Both the position numbers and the translations under genes were made by a program. A DNA stretch of 64,000 bases, taken from NCBI RefSeq assembly GCF_028464145.1, contig NZ_JAQPCG010000002.1:579574-643573 (forward strand). The letters run 5' to 3'. A model generated the notes under the pieces. The model was not told where the DNA came from, did not search any database, and saw only the letters and a list, made by a program, of their open reading frames with translations. The first letter of the stretch is position 1; each line of letters begins with the position of its first letter. This document shows, in pieces, positions 18,445-27,697 of the stretch. The DNA is from Maribacter sp. PR1. Lineage in GTDB: Bacteria > Bacteroidota > Bacteroidia > Flavobacteriales > Flavobacteriaceae.

Positions 18445-20076
18445 CTATTCGTAACCTGGATTCTGTACCAAATTAGGATTGGCCAAAAGTTGAGGTAACG
18501 GAATAGGGAATAACAATCTCTTCTCGTTTCCAATTTCTCCATCATTTTTAAACTGCCAAGCTCTAAGGTATTCTCCAAAACGAATAAGATCTCCTCTTCT
18601 CCAACCTTCGGTATATAGTTCTCTTCCCCTTTCATCAAGGATATCACTTTCGCTTACGGAACCTAGGGGGTTAGCATCTCTTATAACACGAAGGGTGTTA
18701 ATCATCTCCGTAGGGTCACCACCGGTTCTAAACATGGCTTCGGCTTTCATCAGATAGGCATCTGCGTATCTAAATTGAACTTTATGTAACGTAGTTTCAC
18801 CGAAACGAGGATTGTACTTTATAATACGAATACCTGTTCTTTCACTGTTATTAATTAGGTTAGTAGATCCAGTACCATCAACAAATTCTCTGGTAAAAGC
18901 TAAATCTACACCTTGTCTATCCTGTAATTTGGATCCATCCAAGTCATATTGTTGGTTGACCAAAAACCCAAAACCAACATTGGAACCAAATTCATAACCT
19001 TCCGCATCTTCCGTAAATTCCCTACCAGTAAAAGAAAGTCCTTCTGGCGGAACACCACCACGTCTTTCCTCTTGTCCATCCAAGGGGGTAAGATCTGTTT
19101 CTACTCTATTACTTTCAGGGTCACCTTCAAATAAATCGTAGTATTCAGCCAATGTGCTAAATCCATTCCAGCCACCACCACCGGCAAGACCATATTGGTT
19201 CAAGTGCATTGGGGCATAAATCACATTTTGAACGTTGGACTCCGTAAACCAAATAGTTTCACTATCTGCAGATTCCTTAAAGATTTCAAAATAATCATCT
19301 TCTAATGCATACCCATCAGCCGTAATAGCGTCTACCAAGGAAATGACTTGGGCCATATCACCTGCGTCAGGAGATCCTCCGCCTCCCGTAAGTTGGTTGA
19401 CATAAATATGTTTGTTCAAAAGAATTTTGGCTTTTAAGAATCTAGCGGCCGCTTTTCCTGGTCTTAGAAGTTCATCACCGGAATTTCCTGTGAGTACAGG
19501 TAATCCTGAAATACAAGTATCCAGGTCAGCTAAAATGAAATCAACAGCTGCTTGCCCGGATAGAACTTCTGGTAATGCCGTGGAGGGTAAACTCGTATCC
19601 CTAAATGGTATTTGACCATAAAGGTCTAGAATTCTCCACATGGCATAGGCTCTAAGGAAACGTGCCTCAAGTTTTACGTCTTCTGGCGAATTACTTCTTT
19701 CATCCAAAATTTGTGAAGCAGACAATTGGTTTTTATTCCATTGCTCAAATGGTGTAATAACATCTGACTCTTCAAGACCCCACTCGTGTTGGTGTAATTT
19801 TCTCCAACGACCATTGTCCCCCCAATCCGCACCCCTAGTGGGTATAATTTGGGCATCCGTAGTCACTTCTAAAAGTGCATAGGTGTTAGCTTGATCAGCA
19901 AGTTGTCCTCTGACATCACCATAAAGTGCTTCGAGTGCTGAAGCAGGATTTTCGAGCCCTTGAAATCCTTCACTTATGAAGGAATCCGTTTCCTCAATTT
20001 CCAAATCGGTACAGGACACGAAGCCCAGACCTAAAAGGAAACTGGTTAAATAAATTTTTAATTGAACTTTTTTCAT
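18445..20076 (-). CDS. susD: SusD/RagB family outer-membrane glycan-binding lipoprotein
   Basis: 543 residues with a lipoprotein signal ending GFVSC (Cys22), the usual SusD length, and a TPR-rich SusD-like body with the typical C-terminal block (ERGRELYTEGWRRGDLIRFG ... LLFPIPLPQLLANPNLVQNPGY). SusD proteins form the lid over the SusC pore and capture oligosaccharides at the cell surface. It directly follows susC with a 20-bp gap. Linkage to lacI, GH65 and GH13 suggests a maltose or alpha-glucan substrate; that is inference. The strong terminator just after its stop ends the susCD transcript. If the stop codon in susC is real and polar, susD expression would be affected. Confidence 0.95.
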   Translation of the reverse strand: MKKVQLKIYLTSFLLGLGFVSCTDLEIEETDSFISEGFQGLENPASALEALYGDVRGQLADQANTYALLEVTTDAQIIPTRGADWGDNGRWRKLHQHEWGLEESDVITPFEQWNKNQLSASQILDERSNSPEDVKLEARFLRAYAMWRILDLYGQIPFRDTSLPSTALPEVLSGQAAVDFILADLDTCISGLPVLTGNSGDELLRPGKAAARFLKAKILLNKHIYVNQLTGGGGSPDAGDMAQVISLVDAITADGYALEDDYFEIFKESADSETIWFTESNVQNVIYAPMHLNQYGLAGGGGWNGFSTLAEYYDLFEGDPESNRVETDLTPLDGQEERRGGVPPEGLSFTGREFTEDAEGYEFGSNVGFGFLVNQQYDLDGSKLQDRQGVDLAFTREFVDGTGSTNLINNSERTGIRIIKYNPRFGETTLHKVQFRYADAYLMKAEAMFRTGGDPTEMINTLRVIRDANPLGSVSESDILDERGRELYTEGWRRGDLIRFGEYLRAWQFKNDGEIGNEKRLLFPIPLPQLLANPNLVQNPGYE

Positions 20077-20096
20077 AATGTAAACAATTTTTTTAA

Positions 20097-23000
20097 TTAA
20101 AATGAAGCGTTAATTCCGAATGTAAATGTACGCGGGTTAGGGAATGTCATAAAATCGATACCCCTACTTGGAATTTCTGAAGCATTTAAATTACCTGTAT
20201 TTACAGTCACTTCTGGGTCAATTCCACTATAATCTGTGATTAAGAACAAGTTTTGTCCCGTCAGGGATAATCTTAAACTTTTTAATGCGCCTTCACCAGA
20301 TAAAGGCACCTTATATCCTATGGACGCGTTTTGGAATCTTACGAAATCACCTTTTTCCAAGAATCTGCTAGAAACTGCCGTAGATGCTCCTGGATCTTCG
20401 CCCAAGGCAAGTACATCTTGTGTTACGTTTCTTGCTGTACCTAACTGACCGGCATTAAAGAAAGAGTTTGCCGTGTTGTTATATACAGAGAAACCAAATT
20501 GGCCCGTAAAAAAGGTAGCTACATCCCAATTCTTATATCTTAAGTTTAGGGAAAGTCCACTTGTAATATCGGGTAATGCATCCTCTCCAACAAATGTTTT
20601 ATCCACATCAGGATCTCCAACCCCATTACCGTCAACATCTGTATACACAGGGTTTCCAGTGCTGTCAAAACCTTCAAAAATAGCCATGTAATAGGAGAAT
20701 AAGGACTGGCCAGCTTCAAAACGTTGGGCGAAAGCACCAGTTAAACCAGGCCCATTAATTGGCCCTGTATTGATGGCACCTGCGAAATCTTGGATTTCAT
20801 TTTGGTTATAGGCAATATTGAAATTGGCCGAGAAATTTAGGTCTTCTTGTTGAATAAAGTCATACCCTATGGCAAATTCTATACCTTGATTTATGATACT
20901 CGCATCCACATTACCAAACTGGAAAGGCGTTATTGCAGGAAATGCTGGAGGAGTTCTTAGCAATAAATCTTTCGTGTCTCTACGATAAAAATCTATGCTA
21001 CCGTTCAATCGGTCACTGTTAAATCCGAAGTCCAATCCTACGTTAAAGTCCAATGTACTTTCCCATTTTAATTCTGGGTTGTCAGCGGCTACGATGGCCA
21101 AACCATTTTGTTGAACTACTGCATCATTGTTACTGCCTAGTCCTCCATAACGTTGTCTTGCTACAAAGTTACCATATCCCAGTCCAGCTTGGTTACCGGT
21201 TAAACCTGCACTTAACCTAAGTTTTAGAGTGGAGATATTTTCACCGATAAAATCTTCTTCTCCTATTTGCCATGCAAAAGCACCAGAAGGGAAGTAACCG
21301 TATTGATTCTCTGGTCCAAATCTTGAAGATCCATCAGCTCTCATAGTAGCCGTAAATAGATATTTACTATTTAAGCTATAGTTAATCCTTCCAAAAAAGG
21401 ATTGTAGTTCATCCGTATTATCAAATGTATCAGCAGTAACCGCATCTACTCTTCTATCAAATGCATAGGCGACATTATCGGTTGTTGAAGATGGAAATAA
21501 ACGATTTACTACTAAATCTGTAGTGTTAGTTGCATAGTAAAATTGTTGGAACGAACCATCAATCGTACTTTCGGCACCTTCAACTGAGCTTACCAAATCG
21601 TCTCCCATTTGATTGAGGTCCGTAGTGCTGAATCCTCTACCGGTAGTGTTACGTCCTTGCGTCCTAAAATCCTGGTAGGCATAACCGACAACAACATCTA
21701 AGTTGGAGTTTTCAAACTCCTTATTATAGTTAACCGTTGTTTCCAAGGTTTTATTGTCTCTATCCAAGGTGTAGAATGTACCAAAACCAATATCACTAAT
21801 TCCTGGATAATTAATATTATTGGCTGACTGTACAGATACGTTTTCACTATTGGATTTATCGTAACCTGCATTTACTTTAGCTGAAATTTCGGGAGTAAAC
21901 TTGTATTCTACGGAACCATTTAATAAGAACCTGTCCGTATTACTTATGTTTTGCGACTCAAGTAAAAGGTTAAGTGGGTTTCTAGAAATACTGCCCGGAG
22001 GTTGAAAGGTTGGGCTAAGCGGCCAAGTGGGGTTCGCGGAATACGAAGCTCCCAAAAGATCTCCTTCTACGCCTGCTCCAGAATTAATAGGAGGTTGGGA
22101 TTTATTAACCCTAGAAATTGAAGATTGTAGCGTAAACAACAATTTGTCATCTAAAAACCTTTGATTTAAGTTTAGTCTACCTGTGATTCTTTCGAATTCT
22201 GACTTCTCAATGGTACCAAATTGTTTGGAATAACCAAAAGTGGCTCTCACATTACCAGAACCGTAGTTGTTAGAATAGGAAAGGTTATTATTGGTAGAGG
22301 CGGCCGATCTAAAGATAGCCTCTTGCCAATCTGTACTTGACCCAAAATCGTTAGCAGCAGGATCAGCACCGTAATCTGGTAAAGCCGTTAAAAATTCGTC
22401 TCTATCCAATAAGTCAAACAACCGAACAGGCTGCGCAACACTTAAATTAGTAGAAAATTCGAAAGATCCTTGAGAAGCTCCTTTTCCACTTTTGGTAGTT
22501 ATTATAACGACACCATTGGCACCACGAGAACCATAAATAGCGGTTGCAGAGGCATCCTTTAAGATACTCATACTTTCGATATCATTAGGGTTTAAGAAGT
22601 TTAATGGGTTACCTACTTGTCCACTTCCTGTTCCACCTGCGTTGGACCCAACGGCTTCAGTACTTTCTCCAAATAGCGGAACACCGTCTACAACAAATAA
22701 AGGGTTGTTGTTTGCTCTAACCGAGTTTGCACCTCTAATGTTAATTTGAATACCTGCTCCGGGTTCACCCGTAGTTTGCTGAATATTAACACCAGCAGTT
22801 TTACCTTGTATTAATTGTTCTGGTGAAGCTATATTACCACCGTTGAAATCCTCGGAAGTTACAGCGGATACCGATCCAGTCGCATCCTTTACGGTTGTAG
22901 TACCATAACCAATAATTACTACTTCTTCCAAAGCCTCAGCATCTTCTTCCAAAGTGAAATTAATTGTTGTTCTTCCGTCTACAGACACTTCTTGTGTTTT

Positions 23001-23228
23001 GTAACCAATATAGCTTACGACTATAACGGCGTCTTCACTAACCGAAAGGGTTTAGTTTCCGTCAAAATCAGTCTGTGTACCGTTTGTTGTTCCCTTTTCC
23101 AAAACACTTGCGCCGGGCAAGGGGCCAGAAGCATCGGAAACGGTACCGGAAACTTCTTGTGCCTGTGCTACTCCAAAAGACAAAAGTGCCCCAAGAATAA
23201 CTAGGCTTTTTAGTAGCGTAATCTTCAT
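20097..23228 (-). pseudogene. susC: SusC/RagA TonB-dependent transporter interrupted by an in-frame TAA at codon 59
   Basis: Reading from ATG 23228 gives a signal peptide (MKITLLKSLV ... AQAQE) and the start of the CarboxypepD_reg-like domain (VSGTVSDASGPLPGASV). At 23052-23054 a TAA replaces the Tyr usually found in the DFDGNY motif (here DFDGN-stop-TLSV). The same frame then continues without another stop for 963 codons from 22988: end of the N-terminal domain, TonB plug (EEVVIIGYG, about residue 100; NIRGANS; VVDGVP) and a barrel ending in Phe. Repaired length is 1043 residues, normal for SusC. SusC imports oligosaccharides with SusD. It may be a nonsense mutant, a single-base assembly error, or made by read-through or by re-initiation at GTG 22988, which would lack a signal peptide. 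Confidence 0.85.
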
Positions 23229-23593
23229 AAATAGTTAATTTAAGTTGAGTTTAATTAATTTCAAGAGTTAAAAATATGTAAAAATGTCAAAAACACACGT
23301 ATAGAATCTAATATATAGTTACGAAACCGTTTTCGTGTTAATAACTTTAGGTAGTCTTTTGGAATTCTAAATTAAAACAACGTCACTTTGGTCAATTCGT
23401 AAAAATACTAAGCCTAAAATGTGAATTTGCAATTTTGGCAAATATAAGGATTTTAATTTTCCTTAATGTTTTATTGTTGTTTTATTAATTTAAGTTAAAT
23501 CTTTAACACTAAACCTTCCCAAGGTTTTTTTAGTCATTTTTTGACTAAATTTCACCACATATTTCAAATTAATGACTACTTAGTTATAGAAAA
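23229..23593. other. Divergent regulatory region between susC and lacI
   Basis: 365 bp without a gene. It holds the LacI-type palindrome at 23321-23336 and a second perfect inverted repeat, TTTAGTCA (23529-23536) and TGACTAAA (23542-23549), with a 5-T loop, 45 bp before the lacI start. The rest is AT-rich and I see no small ORF worth naming. Confidence 0.6.
23321..23336. promoter_or_regulatory. LacI-family operator-like palindrome between susC and lacI
   Basis: ACGAAACCGTTTTCGT is an imperfect palindrome with a central CG, the form bound by LacI-family dimers. It lies 93 bp upstream of susC and 258 bp upstream of lacI. A possible flavobacterial promoter for susC (TTG at 23288-23290, TAACTCTTG at 23262-23270 on the minus strand, 17-bp spacing) is closer to the gene. 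It is the likely site for the adjacent regulator to control susCD and possibly itself. Confidence 0.55.
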
Positions 23594-24610
23594 TTGAAAA
23601 AGAGAGTTACATTAAAACAAATAGCAAAGGAATTGGAGGTATCTGTCTCAACCGTTTCCAAAGCTTTAAAGAATAGTGAGGAAATTAGTAGGGATACCAA
23701 GGATAAAATTCAGGCTTTTGCAAAACTTTATAATTATAGGCCCAATAATATTGCACTAAGCCTAAAGAACAAGAAGACTAAGAATATTGGGGTCATTATA
23801 CCTGACATTGTCCATCATTTTTTTACAACGGTTTTTAGGGGGATTGAACATTATGCGGGTAAGAGGGGGTACAATGTAATGATTTGCGTTTCGGATGAGT
23901 CATTTGAAAAAGAGGTTTTGAATATGGAGCTACTGGCCAACGGGAGTATAGATGGCTTTATAATGTCCTTATCCGCAGAAACCCAGGAGAAAAATGATTA
24001 CAATCACTTGAATGAGGTATTGAATCAGGGAATTCCCCTTGTATTATTTGATAGGGTTACGGATGATGTCCTATGTGATAAAGTGGTTATCAATGATGAG
24101 GAAATTGCATATCAAGCAGTCTTTTCCATGATTAAATCAGGGAAAAGAAACATAGCATTAGTAACTACCGAAAGATATTTCAATGTTAGTACCAATCGGG
24201 CAAAAGGCTATGAAAAGGCATTAAAGCGAAATGGAATTGAATTTAATGAAAAATTAATTTTAACGCTGCCTTACGAAAAAGCTGATGATTTTGTTATTTC
24301 CAAATTCTTTGATGAAAATGAAATAGATGCTGTTTTGTGCGTGAATGAAATCTTTGCCATTCAATGTATGGATATAGTTCAGCGTCAAGGAAAAAAAGTT
24401 CCACTAGATGTTGGGTTTATTGGATTTACTAACGGAATCTTGTCCAAATACTCCGTTCCAAAATTAACCACGGTAGCACAACACGGTGAAAGGATGGGTG
24501 AAATGGCTGCAAAACTGCTTATTGACCGTATTGAGAACGATTTGGAAGGAAATTTTAAGACGGAGGTCATTTCTGCTACGCTGATTCAACGTGGTTCTAC
24601 CATCAATTAG
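23594..24610 (+). CDS. LacI-family transcriptional regulator of the alpha-glucan locus
   Basis: 338 residues. The start is TTG 23594: an in-frame TGA at 23573 rules out a longer form and no ATG precedes the helix-turn-helix. The HTH occupies about residues 4-24 (VTLKQIAKELEVSVSTVSKAL), with the hinge helix at about 45-58 (YNYRPNNIALSL). A periplasmic-binding-like sugar-sensing domain follows (NIGVIIPDIVHHFFTTVFRGIE; PLVLFDRVTDDV; VGFIGFTNG). It is the family length. It sits head-to-head with susC across an operator-like palindrome and begins the pgmB-GH65-GH13 run, so it most likely responds to maltose or a related glucan signal. In flavobacteria such regulators may repress or activate; the sequence does not tell which. 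Confidence 0.9.
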   Translation: MKKRVTLKQIAKELEVSVSTVSKALKNSEEISRDTKDKIQAFAKLYNYRPNNIALSLKNKKTKNIGVIIPDIVHHFFTTVFRGIEHYAGKRGYNVMICVSDESFEKEVLNMELLANGSIDGFIMSLSAETQEKNDYNHLNEVLNQGIPLVLFDRVTDDVLCDKVVINDEEIAYQAVFSMIKSGKRNIALVTTERYFNVSTNRAKGYEKALKRNGIEFNEKLILTLPYEKADDFVISKFFDENEIDAVLCVNEIFAIQCMDIVQRQGKKVPLDVGFIGFTNGILSKYSVPKLTTVAQHGERMGEMAAKLLIDRIENDLEGNFKTEVISATLIQRGSTIN

Positions 24611-24623
24611 TATTTTTGCCGCC

Positions 24624-25277
24624 ATGGAGAAAGAGGGAATTATTTTTGATCTGGACGGTGTAATCGTGGATACTGCGAAATATCACTATCTCGCATGGAA
24701 AAAACTGGCCAATGAGCTGGGGTTCGAATTTACACAAGAACAAAATGAATTGTTTAAGGGGGTGAGTAGAAAATGTTGTTTGGAAATTTTGCTCGACATT
24801 GGCAATATTGATGCTTCCCAAAGTCAATTTGATCAATGGATGATTGAAAAAAACGAGGATTATTTATCCTATATAGAAAAGATGGATGCTTCGGAAATTT
24901 TACCGGATGTGCCAAGGGTGTTACGATATTTTAATGAAAGAAACGTACCTATGGCATTGGGTTCAGCTAGTAAAAATGCCAAACCGATATTAGAAAAAGT
25001 GGGACTACTATCCTATTTTGATAGCATAGTAGATGGGAATAATGTTACTAAAGCCAAACCCGACCCTGAAGTTTTTTTAATAGCTTCGAAAAATTTGGGA
25101 GTGGTCGCAAACAAATGTGTTGTTTTCGAGGATGCCGTAGCAGGAATACAGGCGGCCAACCTAGCAGATATGACTAGTATTGGTATTGGAGACCCAAAAA
25201 CTTTACGGGAAGCAAATTATAATTTTACGGATTTTACAGAAATTTCAAACGAATTTTTGGATAGCCTTATTCAATAG
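24624..25277 (+). CDS. pgmB: Beta-phosphoglucomutase (HAD superfamily)
   Basis: 217 residues from ATG 24624, 13 bp after lacI; a GTG at 24591 would overlap lacI and add residues before the HAD motif. HAD motif I is FDLDGVIVDT with nucleophile D9 and acid/base D11. The cap has KGVSRKCCLEILL, as in beta-PGM (KGVSR). Motif II is LGSASKNA, motif III KPDPEVF, motif IV VFEDAVAGIQAA. The enzyme converts beta-glucose 1-phosphate to glucose 6-phosphate via the 1,6-bisphosphate. It takes the product of the GH65 phosphorylase encoded 57 bp downstream, so the pair forms a cytoplasmic phosphorolysis pathway. Confidence 0.95.
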   Translation: MEKEGIIFDLDGVIVDTAKYHYLAWKKLANELGFEFTQEQNELFKGVSRKCCLEILLDIGNIDASQSQFDQWMIEKNEDYLSYIEKMDASEILPDVPRVLRYFNERNVPMALGSASKNAKPILEKVGLLSYFDSIVDGNNVTKAKPDPEVFLIASKNLGVVANKCVVFEDAVAGIQAANLADMTSIGIGDPKTLREANYNFTDFTEISNEFLDSLIQ

Positions 25278-25334
25278 TTCTTTACTTATTCCTATTTTAA
25301 TCCAATTACATTAAACAATATTTATCCGACAACT

Positions 25335-27641
25335 ATGAATCAGGATTATATACAAGCCGACGAATGGTCCATAATAGAAGAGGGTTTTGATAAGCAACAT
25401 GTAAAGGCTTCCGAAAGTTTATTCAGTCTGGGCAATGGTGCCATGGGACAGCGAGCAAACTTTGAAGAGACCTATACAGGTGAAACTTTCCAGGGAAGCT
25501 ATATTGCGGGAGTTTATTATCCGGATAAAACCCGTGTTGGCTGGTGGAAAAATGGATATCCAGAATATTTTGCCAAAGTGTTGAATGCTCCCAATTGGAT
25601 AGGTATAAAAGTATTCGTAAATGGCCATGAATTCGACTTGGCTACTTGTACTAAGGTTTCTGGATATAAACGTGAATTGAACATGAAAGAGGGCTGGCAC
25701 AAAAGAACTTTTAGTGCTGTCTTGCCCAATACTATTGAAATAAAGGTCGAGGTAACCCGCTTTCTAAGTTTGAAATTGGATGAGGTCGGGGCTATCGAAT
25801 TTAAACTAACATTGCCGAACAGTGATGCGGAAGTTTCTTTTGTTCCATATTTAGACAGTGGCATTACCAATGAAGATAGTAATTGGGATGATAAATTCTG
25901 GAATACGACGAATGTGTCAACTTCAGGGAACCGTGCCTTTATAGAGGCGCATACAATGAAGACCAACTTTAAGACCTGTGCCTTTATGCAGGCAAGTTTA
26001 GATTATAATGGGAAATCAATTCAAGGCAAGTTGGAAGAATCTCAGGAAAACTTCATATCCATGAAATTTTCCCAGAAAATTAAAAGGGGAGAAGATCTAA
26101 CACTTGTAAAATTCGGAGGATATACAGTATCTCGTAATCATGACGAAGGAGAATTGGTAAGCGCTGCCAACCAAGCATTGGACCAAGCTTCGATTCTTGG
26201 TTTTAAAGGATTGTTGGAAGAACAAAAACAGGCCTGGGCCAACATATGGGAAATGAGCGATATCGTAATTGAAGGTGATATCAAAGCACAACAAGGTATT
26301 CGATTCAATATTTTTCAACTGAACCAAACCTATCTAGGAACCGATTCTAGATTGAATATTGGCCCAAAAGGTTTTACGGGAGAAAAGTATGGCGGGAGTA
26401 CCTATTGGGATACGGAAGCGTATTGCATTCCATTTTATATGGCGACCAAGGACGAAAAGGTTGCTAGAAAATTATTAAAATATAGATACAATCACCTAGA
26501 AAAGGCCATTGTAAATGCGCAAAAACTTGGATTTTCGAATGGTGCAGCACTTTATCCCATGGTAACCATGAACGGCGAGGAATGCCATAACGAATGGGAA
26601 ATAACCTTTGAGGAAATTCATAGGAATGGTGCCATAGCCTTCGCTATATATAACTATTATCGATATACCGGTGATTATAGTTACATCCCGGAAATGGGGC
26701 TAGAGGTCCTTATAGGTATCGCTAGGTTTTGGCATCAAAGAGCCAATTTTTCAGGTCACAAGAAAAAGTATGTCATTTTAGGGGTTACGGGCCCCAACGA
26801 ATATGAAAACAACGTCAATAATAATTGGTATACCAATTACTTGGCACAATGGTGTATCAATTTCGCAATAGAACAACTCGGCCGTGTAAAAGAAGGATAT
26901 CCTAATGATTATAAAAGAGTTGTAGGGAAGACAAATCTTACACCAACAGAATGCGAGGCCTGGAAAAAAGTAGCGGACAATATGTATTTTCCATATTCGG
27001 ATGAATACAAGGTCTTTTTACAACAAGATGGGTTTTTGGATAAAGATTTGGTCAAGGTAAGTGACCTGAACAAGACGGAAAGACCCATCAACCAAAAATG
27101 GAGTTGGGATAGAATTTTAAGGTCGCCCTATATCAAGCAGGCCGATGTATTGCAAGGATTCTATTTCTTCGAAGATAATTTTTCTACAGAAGAATTGGAA
27201 AAGCATTTTGATTTCTATGAGCCTTTTACCGTACATGAGTCATCATTATCACCTTGTGTACACAGTATTCAGGCAGCTAAGTTGGGAAGAATGGATCAAG
27301 CCTATCAATTTTATCTAAGAACATCAAGGTTAGACTTGGATGATTATAATAAAGAGGTCGAGGAGGGTCTTCACATTACCTCCATGGCTGGCACTTGGAT
27401 GAGTATCGTGGAAGGTTTTGGTGAAATGAGGGTGATTAATGACCAACTTTCTTTTAATCCCAGAATACCTGAGCAATGGAATGCATATTCATTCAAAGTC
27501 AATTTTAGAAATAGAATTATAAAAGTAAAAGTTTCTGCGGATGAAGTAACCTTTGAAATGACCGGGGAAAAAGGAATTCTAATCATGGTAAAAGGAAAGC
27601 AAAGGGAGCTGTTACCTAATAATAAATTGACTGTAGGATAG
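25335..27641 (+). CDS. GH65 disaccharide phosphorylase, probably maltose phosphorylase
   Basis: 768 residues, no signal peptide, cytoplasmic. It has the N-terminal super-sandwich (FSLGNGAMGQRA, about 33-44), an (alpha/alpha)6 barrel with GGSTYWDTEAYCIPFY and the general acid E489 in TGPNEYENNV, and a C-terminal sheet. The length is typical of GH65. The reaction is inverting phosphorolysis of an alpha-linked glucose disaccharide to beta-glucose 1-phosphate and glucose, which fits the pgmB gene just upstream. Maltose is the usual partner in this flavobacterial gene order, but trehalose, kojibiose and nigerose phosphorylases share the family and specificity cannot be fixed by eye. A 56-bp gap leads to the GH13 gene. 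Confidence 0.88.
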   Translation: MNQDYIQADEWSIIEEGFDKQHVKASESLFSLGNGAMGQRANFEETYTGETFQGSYIAGVYYPDKTRVGWWKNGYPEYFAKVLNAPNWIGIKVFVNGHEFDLATCTKVSGYKRELNMKEGWHKRTFSAVLPNTIEIKVEVTRFLSLKLDEVGAIEFKLTLPNSDAEVSFVPYLDSGITNEDSNWDDKFWNTTNVSTSGNRAFIEAHTMKTNFKTCAFMQASLDYNGKSIQGKLEESQENFISMKFSQKIKRGEDLTLVKFGGYTVSRNHDEGELVSAANQALDQASILGFKGLLEEQKQAWANIWEMSDIVIEGDIKAQQGIRFNIFQLNQTYLGTDSRLNIGPKGFTGEKYGGSTYWDTEAYCIPFYMATKDEKVARKLLKYRYNHLEKAIVNAQKLGFSNGAALYPMVTMNGEECHNEWEITFEEIHRNGAIAFAIYNYYRYTGDYSYIPEMGLEVLIGIARFWHQRANFSGHKKKYVILGVTGPNEYENNVNNNWYTNYLAQWCINFAIEQLGRVKEGYPNDYKRVVGKTNLTPTECEAWKKVADNMYFPYSDEYKVFLQQDGFLDKDLVKVSDLNKTERPINQKWSWDRILRSPYIKQADVLQGFYFFEDNFSTEELEKHFDFYEPFTVHESSLSPCVHSIQAAKLGRMDQAYQFYLRTSRLDLDDYNKEVEEGLHITSMAGTWMSIVEGFGEMRVINDQLSFNPRIPEQWNAYSFKVNFRNRIIKVKVSADEVTFEMTGEKGILIMVKGKQRELLPNNKLTVG

Positions 27642-27697
27642 ATGGTCTTAAAAGAATCAAGTGTTATCGCTTTATCTCAGGAAAAAGAGATTTAAAA

